A stretch of 35,727 nucleotides of DNA. It comes from Bacteroidia bacterium. GTDB lineage: Bacteria > Bacteroidota > Bacteroidia > Chitinophagales > Saprospiraceae. The notes under the pieces were generated by a model that saw only the letters and a program-made list of their open reading frames with translations, was not told the DNA's origin and searched no databases. The translations under genes were made by a program, and so were the position numbers. The stretch lies in the NCBI GenBank assembly GCA_018680005.1, contig JAHHJQ010000203.1, positions 1 through 35,727 of the forward strand, given 5' to 3'. Every line of letters starts with the position of its first letter. Positions within the stretch are counted from its first letter, which is position 1. This document shows, piece by piece, positions 9,857 to 19,863 of this stretch.

Positions 9857-10033
9857 ATGAAACTTTTCTGCTTACTGTTACTACTAGCGCTCAGCTACTT
9901 TTTCAATCCCATTGCACCGATCGTTTCCGAATCACCAGCTATTGATTTGACAATCAATCAGCCATCCATTGATAAACCAGAGACTATCGATGCATCCTTA
10001 TTGAATGAGGTAAGAGCAGCTATCACAGTCTGA
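9857..10033 (+). CDS. Small putative secreted peptide (58 aa), hypothetical
   Basis: Hand-translated: MKLFCLLLLLALSYFFNPIAPIVSESPAIDLTINQPSIDKPETIDASLLNEVRAAITV*. Signal-peptide-like N-terminus; fills the gap between genes. Below the ORF track cutoff. Confidence 0.45.
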   Translation: MKLFCLLLLLALSYFFNPIAPIVSESPAIDLTINQPSIDKPETIDASLLNEVRAAITV

Positions 10034-10042
10034 AAATTGTCC

Positions 10043-10840
10043 TTACTGCAGCGTATTAATCCAATCACTCCACGATCCAACATATAATCTGGGTATTGGT
10101 AATTCAGCAAATTGGGTTGCCAAAATATTATGACAGGCTGTGACTCCTGAACCACAATACATTATTGTCCTGTTTTCCTTATCGGAATTCATCACAGGTT
10201 CAAATCTTTGTTTGATTTCAATTTTCTCTCTCCACAATCCAGATTCATTCATATTTTCTACGAATGGAAGATTAATCGCAGTAGGGATATGACCAGCAAC
10301 AGGATCTATAGGCTCATGCTCTCCCCGGTAACGTTTTGCTGCTCTGGCATCTACAATCATTTGCTTATTATTATTCTGCGCTTGTATGACATCAGATCGA
10401 GTAGCTATCCAATCTTTGTTTTCGCTAGGAATAAAGTCACTTTCAGGATGAACTTTTGGTTTTTCAGAAATCGGAAAATCTTGTGCCTTCCAATAATTCC
10501 AGCCTCCATTCAATACAGCAACTGAATCATGCCCTAGCCATCTCAACATCCACCATAACCTGGATGCCCATGCTCCTGTGGATTCATCGTAGACAACTAC
10601 CTGTTGGTCGTTACCGATACCCCATTTTCGACAGGTTTTAACAAACTCATCGATCCTTGGCAAGGGATGTCGTCCAGTGATCCCTTTGATAATCTGTCCA
10701 GTAAGTTCAATTTCAAAATCTACAAATTGCGCACCTTCAATTCTTTCTTCGTTTCTTTCACGTCTGCAGTCCAAAATGATCACTGAATCCTGATCAATTA
10801 GATTTCTTAGTTCAAAGGCATCTATCACATTATTCCGCAT
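10043..10840 (-). CDS. Sulfurtransferase with tandem rhodanese domains (SseA/3-mercaptopyruvate sulfurtransferase-like)
   Basis: 'VIILDCRRERNEERIEGAQFVDFE', 'VVVYDESTGAWASRLWWMLRWLGHDSVAVLNGGWNYWK', active site 'YCGSGVTACHNILA'. Start chosen at MRNNVIDAF; the ORF extends to 10864. Confidence 0.92.
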   Translation of the reverse strand: MRNNVIDAFELRNLIDQDSVIILDCRRERNEERIEGAQFVDFEIELTGQIIKGITGRHPLPRIDEFVKTCRKWGIGNDQQVVVYDESTGAWASRLWWMLRWLGHDSVAVLNGGWNYWKAQDFPISEKPKVHPESDFIPSENKDWIATRSDVIQAQNNNKQMIVDARAAKRYRGEHEPIDPVAGHIPTAINLPFVENMNESGLWREKIEIKQRFEPVMNSDKENRTIMYCGSGVTACHNILATQFAELPIPRLYVGSWSDWINTLQ

Positions 10841-10900
10841 AGCAAAGATTAAATTATAGCACAAAGATAGTATTGCCGACCTGACTTGTAGAAAAAAGAA

Positions 10901-10928
10901 AAGGAAGCCCGTTTTGTTGAGCTTCCTT
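10901..10928 (-). terminator. Putative intrinsic terminator of mscL
   Basis: AAGGAAGC (10901-10908) / GCTTCCTT (10921-10928), with + strand GAAAAAAGAA upstream giving a minus-strand U-tract. Confidence 0.65.
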
Positions 10929-10952
10929 GTAACCTGCTATTAAGTCTAGCTA

Positions 10953-11354
10953 TTATTTTTTCAAAGCATCTCTGATCTCTGCAAGTAATTCTTCTGCCGT
11001 AGGTCCGGCTGGTGCTTCTTCCGCTGGTGGTTTCTTTGACTTGTTATAAGCTTTTACCATCAGAAATAGAACAAAGCCGACAATAAACAAATTAATAATC
11101 GTATTGATCCAAGCACCGTATCTGATAGCATTCTCCGGAGTTGTGACTTCACCATTGGCATCTGTAACCGCCGCTGATAAAACATATCTCATATCCGCAA
11201 AATCCAATCCTCCGGCAAAATGCCCCACAACCGGCATGATGACATCATTAACAAATCCATTGACTACCAGGCCAACGGCTCCTGCAAGAATGACGGCAAC
11301 TGCAAAGTCAATTACATTGCCTGTCATGATAAAATCTTTAAATTCTTTCCACAT
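10953..11354 (-). CDS. mscL: Large-conductance mechanosensitive channel MscL
   Basis: 'MWKEFKDFIMTGNVIDFAVAVILAGAVGLVVNGFVNDVIMPVVG...INTIINLFIVGFVLFLMVKAYN'. Confidence 0.97.
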   Translation of the reverse strand: MWKEFKDFIMTGNVIDFAVAVILAGAVGLVVNGFVNDVIMPVVGHFAGGLDFADMRYVLSAAVTDANGEVTTPENAIRYGAWINTIINLFIVGFVLFLMVKAYNKSKKPPAEEAPAGPTAEELLAEIRDALKK

Positions 11355-11442
11355 AATAGGTTTAGTTCTGTTTTAAAATAAATAAATGCAATCCGAAGTT
11401 ATGACGATACTAATACCTTATCGTCACCCCTCCAAACAAAAA

Positions 11443-11467
11443 AGGCACTATCCAATGGATAATGCCT
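11443..11467 (-). terminator. Putative intrinsic terminator of the aconitase gene
   Basis: AGGCACTATCC (11443-11453) / GGATAATGCCT (11457-11467). The one mismatch becomes a G-U pair in the minus-strand RNA; A-tract on + upstream. Confidence 0.6.
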
Positions 11468-11501
11468 GAATATTCACAATATTTTCGAAAATTGTACAAT
11501 T

Positions 11502-13784
11502 CTAAACCTTTTCGGCAGCTACATCTTCTTTGATTTTGTTGAGTGCCGAACCTGCTCTGACCCACTCTATCTGAGCTTCATTGTACGTATGTTTGACTTC
11601 AAATTGATCGCTTGTTCCGTCAGCATGTTTCAATAAAATCGTCAAATTCTCTTTTGGGGCAAACTGATCAAAATCAGGGATGGTTACTTCATCATCTTGT
11701 CTAACTTTGTCAAAATCAGATGGATTCACAAATGTCAATGCCAGCATACCCTGCTTTTTCAGGTTCGTTTCATGGATCCTGGCAAAGGACTTCACGACTA
11801 CAGCCTTGACACCTAAAAATCTTGGCTCCATCGCCGCATGTTCTCTTGAAGACCCTTCTCCATAGTTTTCTTCTCCAAATACTATAGTTCCTACACCTGC
11901 TGACTGATATCTTCTGGCAGATTCAGGAACAGCGAGGTATTCACCGTCAGAGACATAGTTGATCACATGATTTGCTTTGTCATTGTAGGCATTGATTGCA
12001 CCGATAAAGCAATTATTAGAAATATTCTCAAGATGACCGCGGTACTTTAACCATGGTCCGGCCATTGAAATATGATCCGTAGTACACTTTCCTTTTGCTT
12101 TGAGCAATACCCTCATGTCTGTGACTTCTTCCTTGGTAATTGTCTTAAATGCACTTAACACTTGTAAACGATCAGATGTTGGACTGATAACCACTTGAAT
12201 ATCAGATCCATCCGAAGCAGGCGCTTCATAACCTGCATCTTTCACATCAAATCCGTTTGGCGGTAATTCATATCCAACCGGAGGATCTAACTTTACTTCC
12301 TCTCCTTTGTCATTTGTAAGGGTATCTGTCAATGGATTGAATCCCAGTCTTCCACTTAAAGCTATGGCTGTCACTAACTCCGGAGAGGCCACAAAAGCAT
12401 GCGTATTGGGACTACCATCTGCCCTCTTTGAGAAATTTCGATTGAATGAATGTACAATACTATTCTTTGGCGCATTTGCCGGATCATTAAATCGAGCCCA
12501 TTGTCCTATACAAGGACCACACGCATTAGCAAAAACCATGGCGCCCATACCTTCCAGTGCCTCTATCAATCCATCTCTTTCTATGGTATATCTGACCTGC
12601 TCGGAGCCGGGAGTTACGGTAAGTTGTGACTTAGCTTTCAGACCTTTTCTCTGAGCTTGTTTTGCAATGGATGCTGCTCTGGATATATCCTCATAGGACG
12701 AATTGGTACATGAACCAATAAGACAATATTCTAATTCAGTAGGCCATCCATTCTTTTCTGCAGCGGTCGCCATTTCTGAAACTGGAGTAGCCAAATCTGG
12801 TGTAAATGGACCATTTAGTAATGGTTCCAAAGTTGATAGATCAATTTCAATGACTTCATCAAAGTATTTTTCTGGATTAGCATATACCTCAGGGTCTCCT
12901 GTAAGATGTTCTGCAACCTCGGATGCATATTCCGCCACATCAGCTCTCCCGGTCGCTGCAAGATATCTTGACATGGAATCATCAAATCCAAAGGTAGAGG
13001 TGGTCGCACCAATCTCTGCTCCCATATTACATATTGTCCCCTTCCCTGTACAAGACATACTTATCGCACCCTCTCCGAAGTATTCCACTATGGCTCCAGT
13101 ACCCCCCTTAACTGTGAGGATCCCTGCAACTTTTAATATCACATCTTTTGGTGATGTCCATCCACTTAATTTTCCGTTCAATTTTATTCCAATCAGCTTT
13201 GGCATTTTTAGTTCCCAAGGAATGCCGGCCATTACATCTACCGCATCTGCACCTCCAACACCAATTGCCACCATACCCAATCCTCCTGCATTTGGAGTAT
13301 GGGAATCCGTACCTATCATCATTCCGCCAGGAAAGGCGTAGTTTTCTAAAACCACCTGGTGAATTATTCCAGCTCCTGGTTTCCAAAAACCTATTCCGTA
13401 TTTATCAGAAACTGATTCTAGAAAATCTGTAACCTCTTTGTTAATGTCGTTGGCTCGTGCCAGATCTTCATCTGCTCCTACCTTGGCTTGAATCAAATGA
13501 TCGCAATGCACAGTGGATGGAACTGCCACTTTCGGTTTACCGGCATTCATAAATTGTAATAGTGCCATTTGTGCCGTTGCATCTTGCATCGCAACGCGAT
13601 CCGGAGAAAAGAAGACATAATCTTCTCCTCGACCATAAGGTTTTAAAGGTGATTCATCGTGAAGATGGGAATAGAGCGTCTTTTCAGCCAAAGTAAGTGG
13701 CCTGTTAAGTTTTTCTCGGATAGCCGAAATCTTGCCCGGCAAAGCAGCATAATGAGCCTTGATCATTTCAATGTCGAACGCCAT
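11502..13784 (-). CDS. Aconitate hydratase (mitochondrial-type aconitase)
   Basis: '[12 protein letters not shown]', '[26 protein letters not shown]', Fe-S cysteines '[10 protein letters not shown]' and '[11 protein letters not shown]', '[19 protein letters not shown]'. Confidence 0.97.
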   Translation of the reverse strand: MAFDIEMIKAHYAALPGKISAIREKLNRPLTLAEKTLYSHLHDESPLKPYGRGEDYVFFSPDRVAMQDATAQMALLQFMNAGKPKVAVPSTVHCDHLIQAKVGADEDLARANDINKEVTDFLESVSDKYGIGFWKPGAGIIHQVVLENYAFPGGMMIGTDSHTPNAGGLGMVAIGVGGADAVDVMAGIPWELKMPKLIGIKLNGKLSGWTSPKDVILKVAGILTVKGGTGAIVEYFGEGAISMSCTGKGTICNMGAEIGATTSTFGFDDSMSRYLAATGRADVAEYASEVAEHLTGDPEVYANPEKYFDEVIEIDLSTLEPLLNGPFTPDLATPVSEMATAAEKNGWPTELEYCLIGSCTNSSYEDISRAASIAKQAQRKGLKAKSQLTVTPGSEQVRYTIERDGLIEALEGMGAMVFANACGPCIGQWARFNDPANAPKNSIVHSFNRNFSKRADGSPNTHAFVASPELVTAIALSGRLGFNPLTDTLTNDKGEEVKLDPPVGYELPPNGFDVKDAGYEAPASDGSDIQVVISPTSDRLQVLSAFKTITKEEVTDMRVLLKAKGKCTTDHISMAGPWLKYRGHLENISNNCFIGAINAYNDKANHVINYVSDGEYLAVPESARRYQSAGVGTIVFGEENYGEGSSREHAAMEPRFLGVKAVVVKSFARIHETNLKKQGMLALTFVNPSDFDKVRQDDEVTIPDFDQFAPKENLTILLKHADGTSDQFEVKHTYNEAQIEWVRAGSALNKIKEDVAAEKV

Positions 13785-13937
13785 ATTTCTAAAATTTGAA
13801 TGCTTAATAATTAGGATCGCAAATCTACATAATTACTCGCTACATAGCTTGATAATAATTACACTTCATACTGTTTTCGGTTCAATATTCCGAGACAATA
13901 TAGATTGGCTTAAGGTGAAGGCTAACTTAATCAAATA

Positions 13938-14459
13938 TTATTGCTGCCCCTTTCCAGCACTTGATGTATCCGGACGGGATCCTTCAAAAGCAAATGTGGG
14001 GAAACCAGCACTCCCATAATGGGAAAATGGCTTGTCATAGGTATGCGGAAAAGTATAGTTATTTACAAAACTTCTAAGGAAAGCTGCGAATTCTGCTTTG
14101 CTGATATTCCTTGAATTAGGTTTCAAATGATAGCCAATGTGCGCTATCTTACCATTGGAGCTGTAGAAGACATTAAGCCAAACTTTGACACCATTAATAT
14201 CAAATTCGATTTTCTTGGCATAGGCTTCAATTTCTTTGACCATACTAATCCATTTGGCATAGGCCAATTCGATATCGTCGTCGCAAGCCTTTAACAGATT
14301 TGTGGAATGTACCAAAGATTGTTGATCCATCTGGACCTCATATTCACCCAACAAAAACACCTTTGGTAGTCTTACAGAATCCTGTGCTAAATCAGGATGG
14401 TTGCCATAGGAATAAAACCCGGTCAATACAAGAATGAACATGAACACAAAATGTCTCAT
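13938..14459 (-). CDS. Hypothetical secreted protein
   Basis: 173 aa, signal peptide 'MRHFVFMFILVLTGFYSYG', no recognised family motif. Confidence 0.65.
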   Translation of the reverse strand: MRHFVFMFILVLTGFYSYGNHPDLAQDSVRLPKVFLLGEYEVQMDQQSLVHSTNLLKACDDDIELAYAKWISMVKEIEAYAKKIEFDINGVKVWLNVFYSSNGKIAHIGYHLKPNSRNISKAEFAAFLRSFVNNYTFPHTYDKPFSHYGSAGFPTFAFEGSRPDTSSAGKGQQ

Positions 14460-14704
14460 AAATGGGTTTTATTTGAATAACAGTGACGTAGACCACTTTC
14501 GAAACCTCAAAATAAGGGATTCATAGGAAATTCTCCGGGCTGACCCTAAAATAGCAGTCTTACCGTCTATAGAATAAACGCTTTTGTCCAAAATAGACTC
14601 TTAATATTTCATTAAACACTAAAATTAAAGGTTAAAGCACCATATCATTGCGGCTTGTTTCAACTTTCGTACTTCGCAAGGGAACGTTGTTAAAAAAAAT
14701 CTGG

Positions 14705-16624
14705 ATGACATCGAATAATGCACCAAAACTACCCGGAGACATTTCACTTCCTTCATCTGAGGAAGAATTATCGCGTCTTATCGCTCACGAATCCGGCAAA
14801 TTTAGATACGAGATAGAAGATTTTTTTCGCAAGCCGGAAAAGACTGGATATCAACTATCCCCGGATGGTACTTACTATTCTTATGTTGCACCATACGAGC
14901 GCAGGTTAAACATTTTTGTACAACCAGTCGGCAGCTCCAAATCCCATCGTATCACACATGAAACCGAGCGAGACATCTCGGGTTATATATGGGCCAGTTC
15001 AGACCGTCTGATATACATAAAAGATTCCGGAGGTGATGAAAATTTTAGAATCTTTGCGGTCGATAAAGACGGCGGCAATCTTCTAGACCTTGTCCCAGTG
15101 GATGGAATTCGGATAGAAATAATAGATCCATTACGCGATAATGAACAAGAGATCATTATCGGAATGAATAAGAACAATCCACAACTTTTTGAACCGTACC
15201 GCTTGAATATCATTGATGGCTCTCTGAAACAGCTTGCAACCAATGAAAACCCCGAAGAACCCATTTCTTCATGGAAAACCGATCATGAAGGAAAACTAAA
15301 ATTAGCCACTCAATTGGTGGAAGGGACACTGGAGCGGATTTTATATCGACCTACCGAATCTGATCCCTGGAAAACAGTAATTACAACTGATTTTCGGGAT
15401 ACTTTGAGTCCAATGTTCTTCGATTTTGACAATGGTTCTATAGTATATGCTTTATCAAATCTGAACCGTGACAAGACCGTAATCATAAAATATGACCTCA
15501 ACAAAGCCGAAGAGATTGGCGAACCACTTTATGTGCATAAAGATGTAGATATCAGTGGCCTGGCCTACTCCAGAAAACGGAAAGTGATCACACATGCCTC
15601 TTATACAACTGATCGAGGTCACAAGCATTTTTTTGATGAAAAGAGAGAGGAAATTCAGGATTTCCTGGACAAGAAACTTGGTGGGTATGAAACGATCATA
15701 GCCAACTCTAACAAAGAGGAGACAAAACATATGATCCGTACCTATAGTGATCGGTCTTTGGGTGCATATTATGTGCTGGATAGTGAGGATATGACATTAG
15801 AACATATCACAGACGTGAGTCCATGGATCCATGAAGAAGATCTTTCGCCAATGCAGCCTATCAGCTATATTGCTAGAGATGGTTTGAAAATCAATGGATA
15901 TCTCACCCTGCCACTCAATCAGGATTCCAATCTACCTTTAGTGGTTAATCCTCATGGTGGACCCTGGGTCAGAGATGTCTGGACATACAATCCAGAAGTC
16001 CAGTTATTAGCGAATCGAGGTTATGCCGTGCTCCAGATGAACTATCGCGGAAGTACGGGATATGGTCGTGCGTTTTGGGAGAAGGGATTTAAGGAGTGGG
16101 GAAAGAAAATGCAGGATGATATAACGGATGGCGTTCAATATCTTATAGAAAGGGGAAATGTGGATAAGAAACGAGTAGCCATTTATGGAGGAAGCTATGG
16201 TGGTTACGCAACATTGGCTGGAGTGACCTTTACCCCTAAATTGTATAAATGTGCGATAGACTATGTGGGTGTATCTAATTTGTTCACTTTCATGAAAACC
16301 ATTCCGCCATATTGGAAACCCTATCTTCAGACCATGTATGAAATGGTGGGAAATCCGGAAACAGACACAGAACAAATGGCATCTGCCTCGCCGGCATTAC
16401 ATGTTGATAAAATTGAAGCCCCATTGTATGTTGTGCAAGGTGCAAATGATCCAAGGGTTAATATTGATGAAGCGGATCAAATTGTAAGACAACTAAGGGA
16501 TAGAAATATAGATGTCCCTTATATGGTTAAATATAATGAAGGACATGGCTTCAGAAATGAAGAAAATCAATTTGAATTTTATAAAACTATGATTGGTTTC
16601 TTAGCCAAGCATCTCAAAAAGTAA
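14705..16624 (+). CDS. Prolyl oligopeptidase family (S9) serine peptidase
   Basis: Beta-propeller N-terminus and alpha/beta-hydrolase C-terminus: 'IYGGSYGGYATLAG' (GxSxGG), 'GANDPRVNIDEADQI', 'NEGHGF'. ORF also open from TTG 14648. Confidence 0.95.
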   Translation: MTSNNAPKLPGDISLPSSEEELSRLIAHESGKFRYEIEDFFRKPEKTGYQLSPDGTYYSYVAPYERRLNIFVQPVGSSKSHRITHETERDISGYIWASSDRLIYIKDSGGDENFRIFAVDKDGGNLLDLVPVDGIRIEIIDPLRDNEQEIIIGMNKNNPQLFEPYRLNIIDGSLKQLATNENPEEPISSWKTDHEGKLKLATQLVEGTLERILYRPTESDPWKTVITTDFRDTLSPMFFDFDNGSIVYALSNLNRDKTVIIKYDLNKAEEIGEPLYVHKDVDISGLAYSRKRKVITHASYTTDRGHKHFFDEKREEIQDFLDKKLGGYETIIANSNKEETKHMIRTYSDRSLGAYYVLDSEDMTLEHITDVSPWIHEEDLSPMQPISYIARDGLKINGYLTLPLNQDSNLPLVVNPHGGPWVRDVWTYNPEVQLLANRGYAVLQMNYRGSTGYGRAFWEKGFKEWGKKMQDDITDGVQYLIERGNVDKKRVAIYGGSYGGYATLAGVTFTPKLYKCAIDYVGVSNLFTFMKTIPPYWKPYLQTMYEMVGNPETDTEQMASASPALHVDKIEAPLYVVQGANDPRVNIDEADQIVRQLRDRNIDVPYMVKYNEGHGFRNEENQFEFYKTMIGFLAKHLKK

Positions 16625-16635
16625 ATACCACCATC

Positions 16636-17202
16636 ATGCTTATAGATATTTTATTCCTCGTTTTCGCAGGTTTTGGATTTTATACCGGATATAACAAAGG
16701 TATTGTTCGAACTGTGGTAACTGCCTTCTCTTTGATCCTGGCTGTATTGGCTGCATTTAGATTTTCACCCTTTGTGACAGAAGGCCTGATGTCCGTCTTT
16801 AATTCCACTTCTTCGTCCATGTTTTTGGTTGGATTTGCTTTGACATTTATCCTTGTCATACTAGCTATAAGAACTTTAGTGAAATTAATGGAGAAAGGAT
16901 TCAAAGCAGCAAACATCAATTTTGTCAACAAAATAGCCGGAGGTCTCCTGACAGGAGCAATAGCCACTTTGGTATTGAGTTTATTTTTGTGGTTTGGTGA
17001 TAATGCAGGACTGATCAATAACAAGGCAAAACAGCAATCGCTCACTTACGAAAGCCTTGAGGCGTTTCCAGGAGTAGTTAAAGATTTTGCTAATAAAGTA
17101 AAACCAAAGGCAAAGGAATTTTACGAAAAGACGAAAGACTCTATAGACGAAAGTCGGGAAAAAGCCAGGGAGCGCGAGGAAGAAAGAAAAAATCAGGAAT
17201 AA
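16636..17202 (+). CDS. CvpA family membrane protein
   Basis: 'MLIDILFLVFAGFGFYTGYNKGIVRTVVTAFSLILAVLAAFRFSPFV', four TM helices and a charged C-terminal tail. Confidence 0.85.
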   Translation: MLIDILFLVFAGFGFYTGYNKGIVRTVVTAFSLILAVLAAFRFSPFVTEGLMSVFNSTSSSMFLVGFALTFILVILAIRTLVKLMEKGFKAANINFVNKIAGGLLTGAIATLVLSLFLWFGDNAGLINNKAKQQSLTYESLEAFPGVVKDFANKVKPKAKEFYEKTKDSIDESREKAREREEERKNQE

Positions 17203-17266
17203 TTCACCAGACAACACACAATAATCGATTCTCTTCGTTCCTTTGCAAACAATTGAATTTAGAAAC

Positions 17267-18088
17267 ATGATTATCTCAAAATATCTGAAGCCAGGATATT
17301 TATTCCTTGGCATCTTGCTTCTGTGTTTGGGTTGCGATAAAGATGACAACACGAGCAACCTTCCTCCTCTGGAAGAATACATAGCAACCAACAATCTGAC
17401 GACTGAGATTACTGCATCAGGATTGCACTATATCATCGACAATCCTGGTACAGGCCGGTCTCCAGGCCAGGAGAGCACCGTTCGATTTTCATTCGTGGCT
17501 AAACTAACCGATGGTACTGTCTTCTCAGATTCTAATGGCGAGCAAGTATATTTTAATACTAGAAATTTTATTCAAGGACTGAATGAAGCAATTCAATTAT
17601 TGAAAGAAGGCGGTAGTGGGATCTTTATAATCCCGCATGAATTGGCTTATGGTACTTCAGGGTTTCAAAATATTCCAGGAAGTGCTGACATCATCTATGA
17701 GATAGAAATGACCAGCGTAGTTATTCCGGTTGCATTCTATATTCAGGAAAACGCTTTGAGTATAGATACAACAACTGCTTCGGGTGTCAAAGTAATCATC
17801 GAAGTGGAAGGAGATGGTAATCACCCGGAAGAATCCAGTACTGTCGAAATCAAATACAGAGGCTACTTTACGGATAATTATTCATTTGATAGTTCGGGAT
17901 CTGATTTTGTATCTCTGAGTTTAAGTCAGGTGATTCCCGGATGGCGTGAAGCGATCCCTGTCTTTAGCAAAGGTGGAAAAGGAAAGATTTTCATACCATA
18001 TACTGAAGGTTATGGAACCACAGGATCAGGACCGATCCCTGGAAGAACGGACTTGATATTTGACATAGAATTAAAGGACTTTTTCTAA
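17267..18088 (+). CDS. Lipoprotein with two tandem FKBP-type peptidyl-prolyl isomerase domains
   Basis: Lipobox 'LLLCLGC'; FKBP motifs 'KEGGSGIFIIPHELAYGTSG...IPGSADIIYEIEM' and 'SKGGKGKIFIPYTEGYGTTGSGPIPGRTDLIFDIELKDF'. ORF track start is 17243. Confidence 0.88.
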   Translation: MIISKYLKPGYLFLGILLLCLGCDKDDNTSNLPPLEEYIATNNLTTEITASGLHYIIDNPGTGRSPGQESTVRFSFVAKLTDGTVFSDSNGEQVYFNTRNFIQGLNEAIQLLKEGGSGIFIIPHELAYGTSGFQNIPGSADIIYEIEMTSVVIPVAFYIQENALSIDTTTASGVKVIIEVEGDGNHPEESSTVEIKYRGYFTDNYSFDSSGSDFVSLSLSQVIPGWREAIPVFSKGGKGKIFIPYTEGYGTTGSGPIPGRTDLIFDIELKDFF

Positions 18089-18159
18089 TCATATCAAGTC
18101 GATAACTTATCCGATTCTCAACAAGAAAAGCTTTACTAGTCCGACAACGCAAGACACTT

Positions 18160-18630
18160 ATGATTAAACATTTTATACCGATGTTCAACAAGGGATACAT
18201 TTTCCTGCTTTTCGCAATGCTCTCAATGTCTTTGGGATGCTCCAAAAATTCTGATCAGGATCTTATAAGTATGGAGGACTACATTGCTGAAAATAATATC
18301 ACGCTTACTACTTCAACTTCATCCGGTCTTGGCCTTTTAATCACTTATCCAGGTGGGGCAAATCGTCCAACCATTTCGAGTCAGGTAACAGTAAAATACA
18401 CGGGCTATCTCACGAGCGGAGAAGTATTTGATGATGGTGGAGGAAATCCTATCACTTTTCCATTACGCAATGTAATTCTAGGCTGGCAAGAAGGTATACC
18501 ATATTTTGGGACAGGGGGAAAAGGAACACTATTTATCCCATCTAACCTGGCATATGGATCTCGAGGCACAGGATCAATACCACCAAATGCTGATCTAATT
18601 TTCGATATTGAATTAATCGATTTTCAATAG
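18160..18630 (+). CDS. FKBP-type peptidyl-prolyl isomerase lipoprotein
   Basis: Lipobox 'SMSLGC'; 'QVTVKYTGYLTSGEVFDDGGG...GTGGKGTLFIPSNLAYGSRGTGSIPPNADLIFDIELIDF'. Alternative start at 18181. Confidence 0.92.
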   Translation: MIKHFIPMFNKGYIFLLFAMLSMSLGCSKNSDQDLISMEDYIAENNITLTTSTSSGLGLLITYPGGANRPTISSQVTVKYTGYLTSGEVFDDGGGNPITFPLRNVILGWQEGIPYFGTGGKGTLFIPSNLAYGSRGTGSIPPNADLIFDIELIDFQ

Positions 18631-18637
18631 TCTTTCT

Positions 18638-19639
18638 TTACATCCTCTTCACCCAGATATTTACGATCATTCCAACAAGGATCATCATAATCCCTATGAA
18701 CCCTAAAAAGGTGTAGCTTTCGCCAAACCAAACAAGCCCAATGATCAAAGAAAATATCAACTCCATATACTTCACAGGTGCCACACGAGAAGCCAGATCC
18801 ATCTGCAAGGCCTTGGTCATAAAGATCTGTGCATAGTATCCCATAACCCCAATTATAAGGAGTAGGACAGACTCATATATCGTTGGTGTCCGCCAAAACC
18901 AGAATAGAGATATGGCGGAAAGTATCGTTGCAAGTAGCATAAAGTAATTGATAATTACCATAGGATGTTCACTCGTTCCGATCTTTCGGATCAATACATA
19001 TACGATTCCATAGCATAATGCTCCGGAAATCCCCAAAATGAGATATAGAGTTTCGACTCTGGTATCAAATCCTTTCAACAAAAAAACTCCTCCAATAGCA
19101 ATCACGAAGAAAATCCATTGGATAACTTGGACACGTTCGTCTAAAAATAAAACTGCCAAAATAGCGGTGAAAACCGGAGCAAGATATTTTAATGAAACCG
19201 ATACTCCCAGGGGCATTTCCTGAAGTGTTATGAAAAATAATATCATCGAGATCACTCCAAATACGGATCTAAGTACCAAGAATTTTTGACTATTCCCGAT
19301 CAAAGGCAAGCGTCTTCTACGTAAATACCACATGCAAAGGATAGAAGTAATACCCGCTCTGAAGAAAATAATCTGAAAAACATGCAAATCATCCAGTTCC
19401 TTTACAATAGATTGCATCAAAGCAAAAAACAATGTAGAGACCAGCATCAGGACAATACCGGGTGTAAGAATTGCTTTTAGTTTACTTGATGGAATAATGT
19501 GATGAATATTTTGGGTCAGGAGATTGTTTTGGAATTGATCAGGAGTACCAAAATTACGAATCAAGGACTTCGGTTCTAAAAGCTTAAAAATAGACTTTCC
19601 CAACCAATGGCAATTCACCTTAGTTAACAAATGCACCAT
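18638..19639 (-). CDS. EamA/DMT superfamily transporter
   Basis: About ten TM helices, 'HVFQIIFFRAGITSI...MPLGVSVSLKYLAPVFTAILAVLFLDERVQVIQWIFFVIAIGGVFLL'. N-terminal start uncertain. Confidence 0.9.
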   Translation of the reverse strand: MVHLLTKVNCHWLGKSIFKLLEPKSLIRNFGTPDQFQNNLLTQNIHHIIPSSKLKAILTPGIVLMLVSTLFFALMQSIVKELDDLHVFQIIFFRAGITSILCMWYLRRRRLPLIGNSQKFLVLRSVFGVISMILFFITLQEMPLGVSVSLKYLAPVFTAILAVLFLDERVQVIQWIFFVIAIGGVFLLKGFDTRVETLYLILGISGALCYGIVYVLIRKIGTSEHPMVIINYFMLLATILSAISLFWFWRTPTIYESVLLLIIGVMGYYAQIFMTKALQMDLASRVAPVKYMELIFSLIIGLVWFGESYTFLGFIGIMMILVGMIVNIWVKRM

Positions 19640-19863
19640 TCAAAATTTTCAACATTTAATTTTGGGTGTCTATTTTCTTCAGATGTGAACTGCACGACTT
19701 GGCTACCAGAATGAACTGAATATGCCGTGCACTATTAAAATCCTGTTAAACAAAATGTAACCCACATCGACCGATCCTTATATAATCCTAATTTTTTCGG
19801 AAATTCGTCGACCTCAAAATCATAAGATCAGTATAACAAAAATATATACCAAATAGCTGTTAA

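Noticed and set aside
10862-10869. TATCTTTG (-7-like) element on the minus strand upstream of the rhodanese gene
   Set aside because: No matching -33 TTTG at 18-21 nt, so not listed as a promoter; it only supports choosing the downstream start at 10840.
12703-13341. 212-aa plus-strand ORF antisense to aconitase
   Set aside because: Codon-shadow ORF; the aconitase reading on the minus strand is unequivocal and the antisense product has no recognisable family.
19691-19731. Inverted repeat TGCACG ... CGTGCA upstream of moxR
   Set aside because: Only 6 bp arms with a ~29-nt loop, expected by chance at this scale; no second copy noticed.
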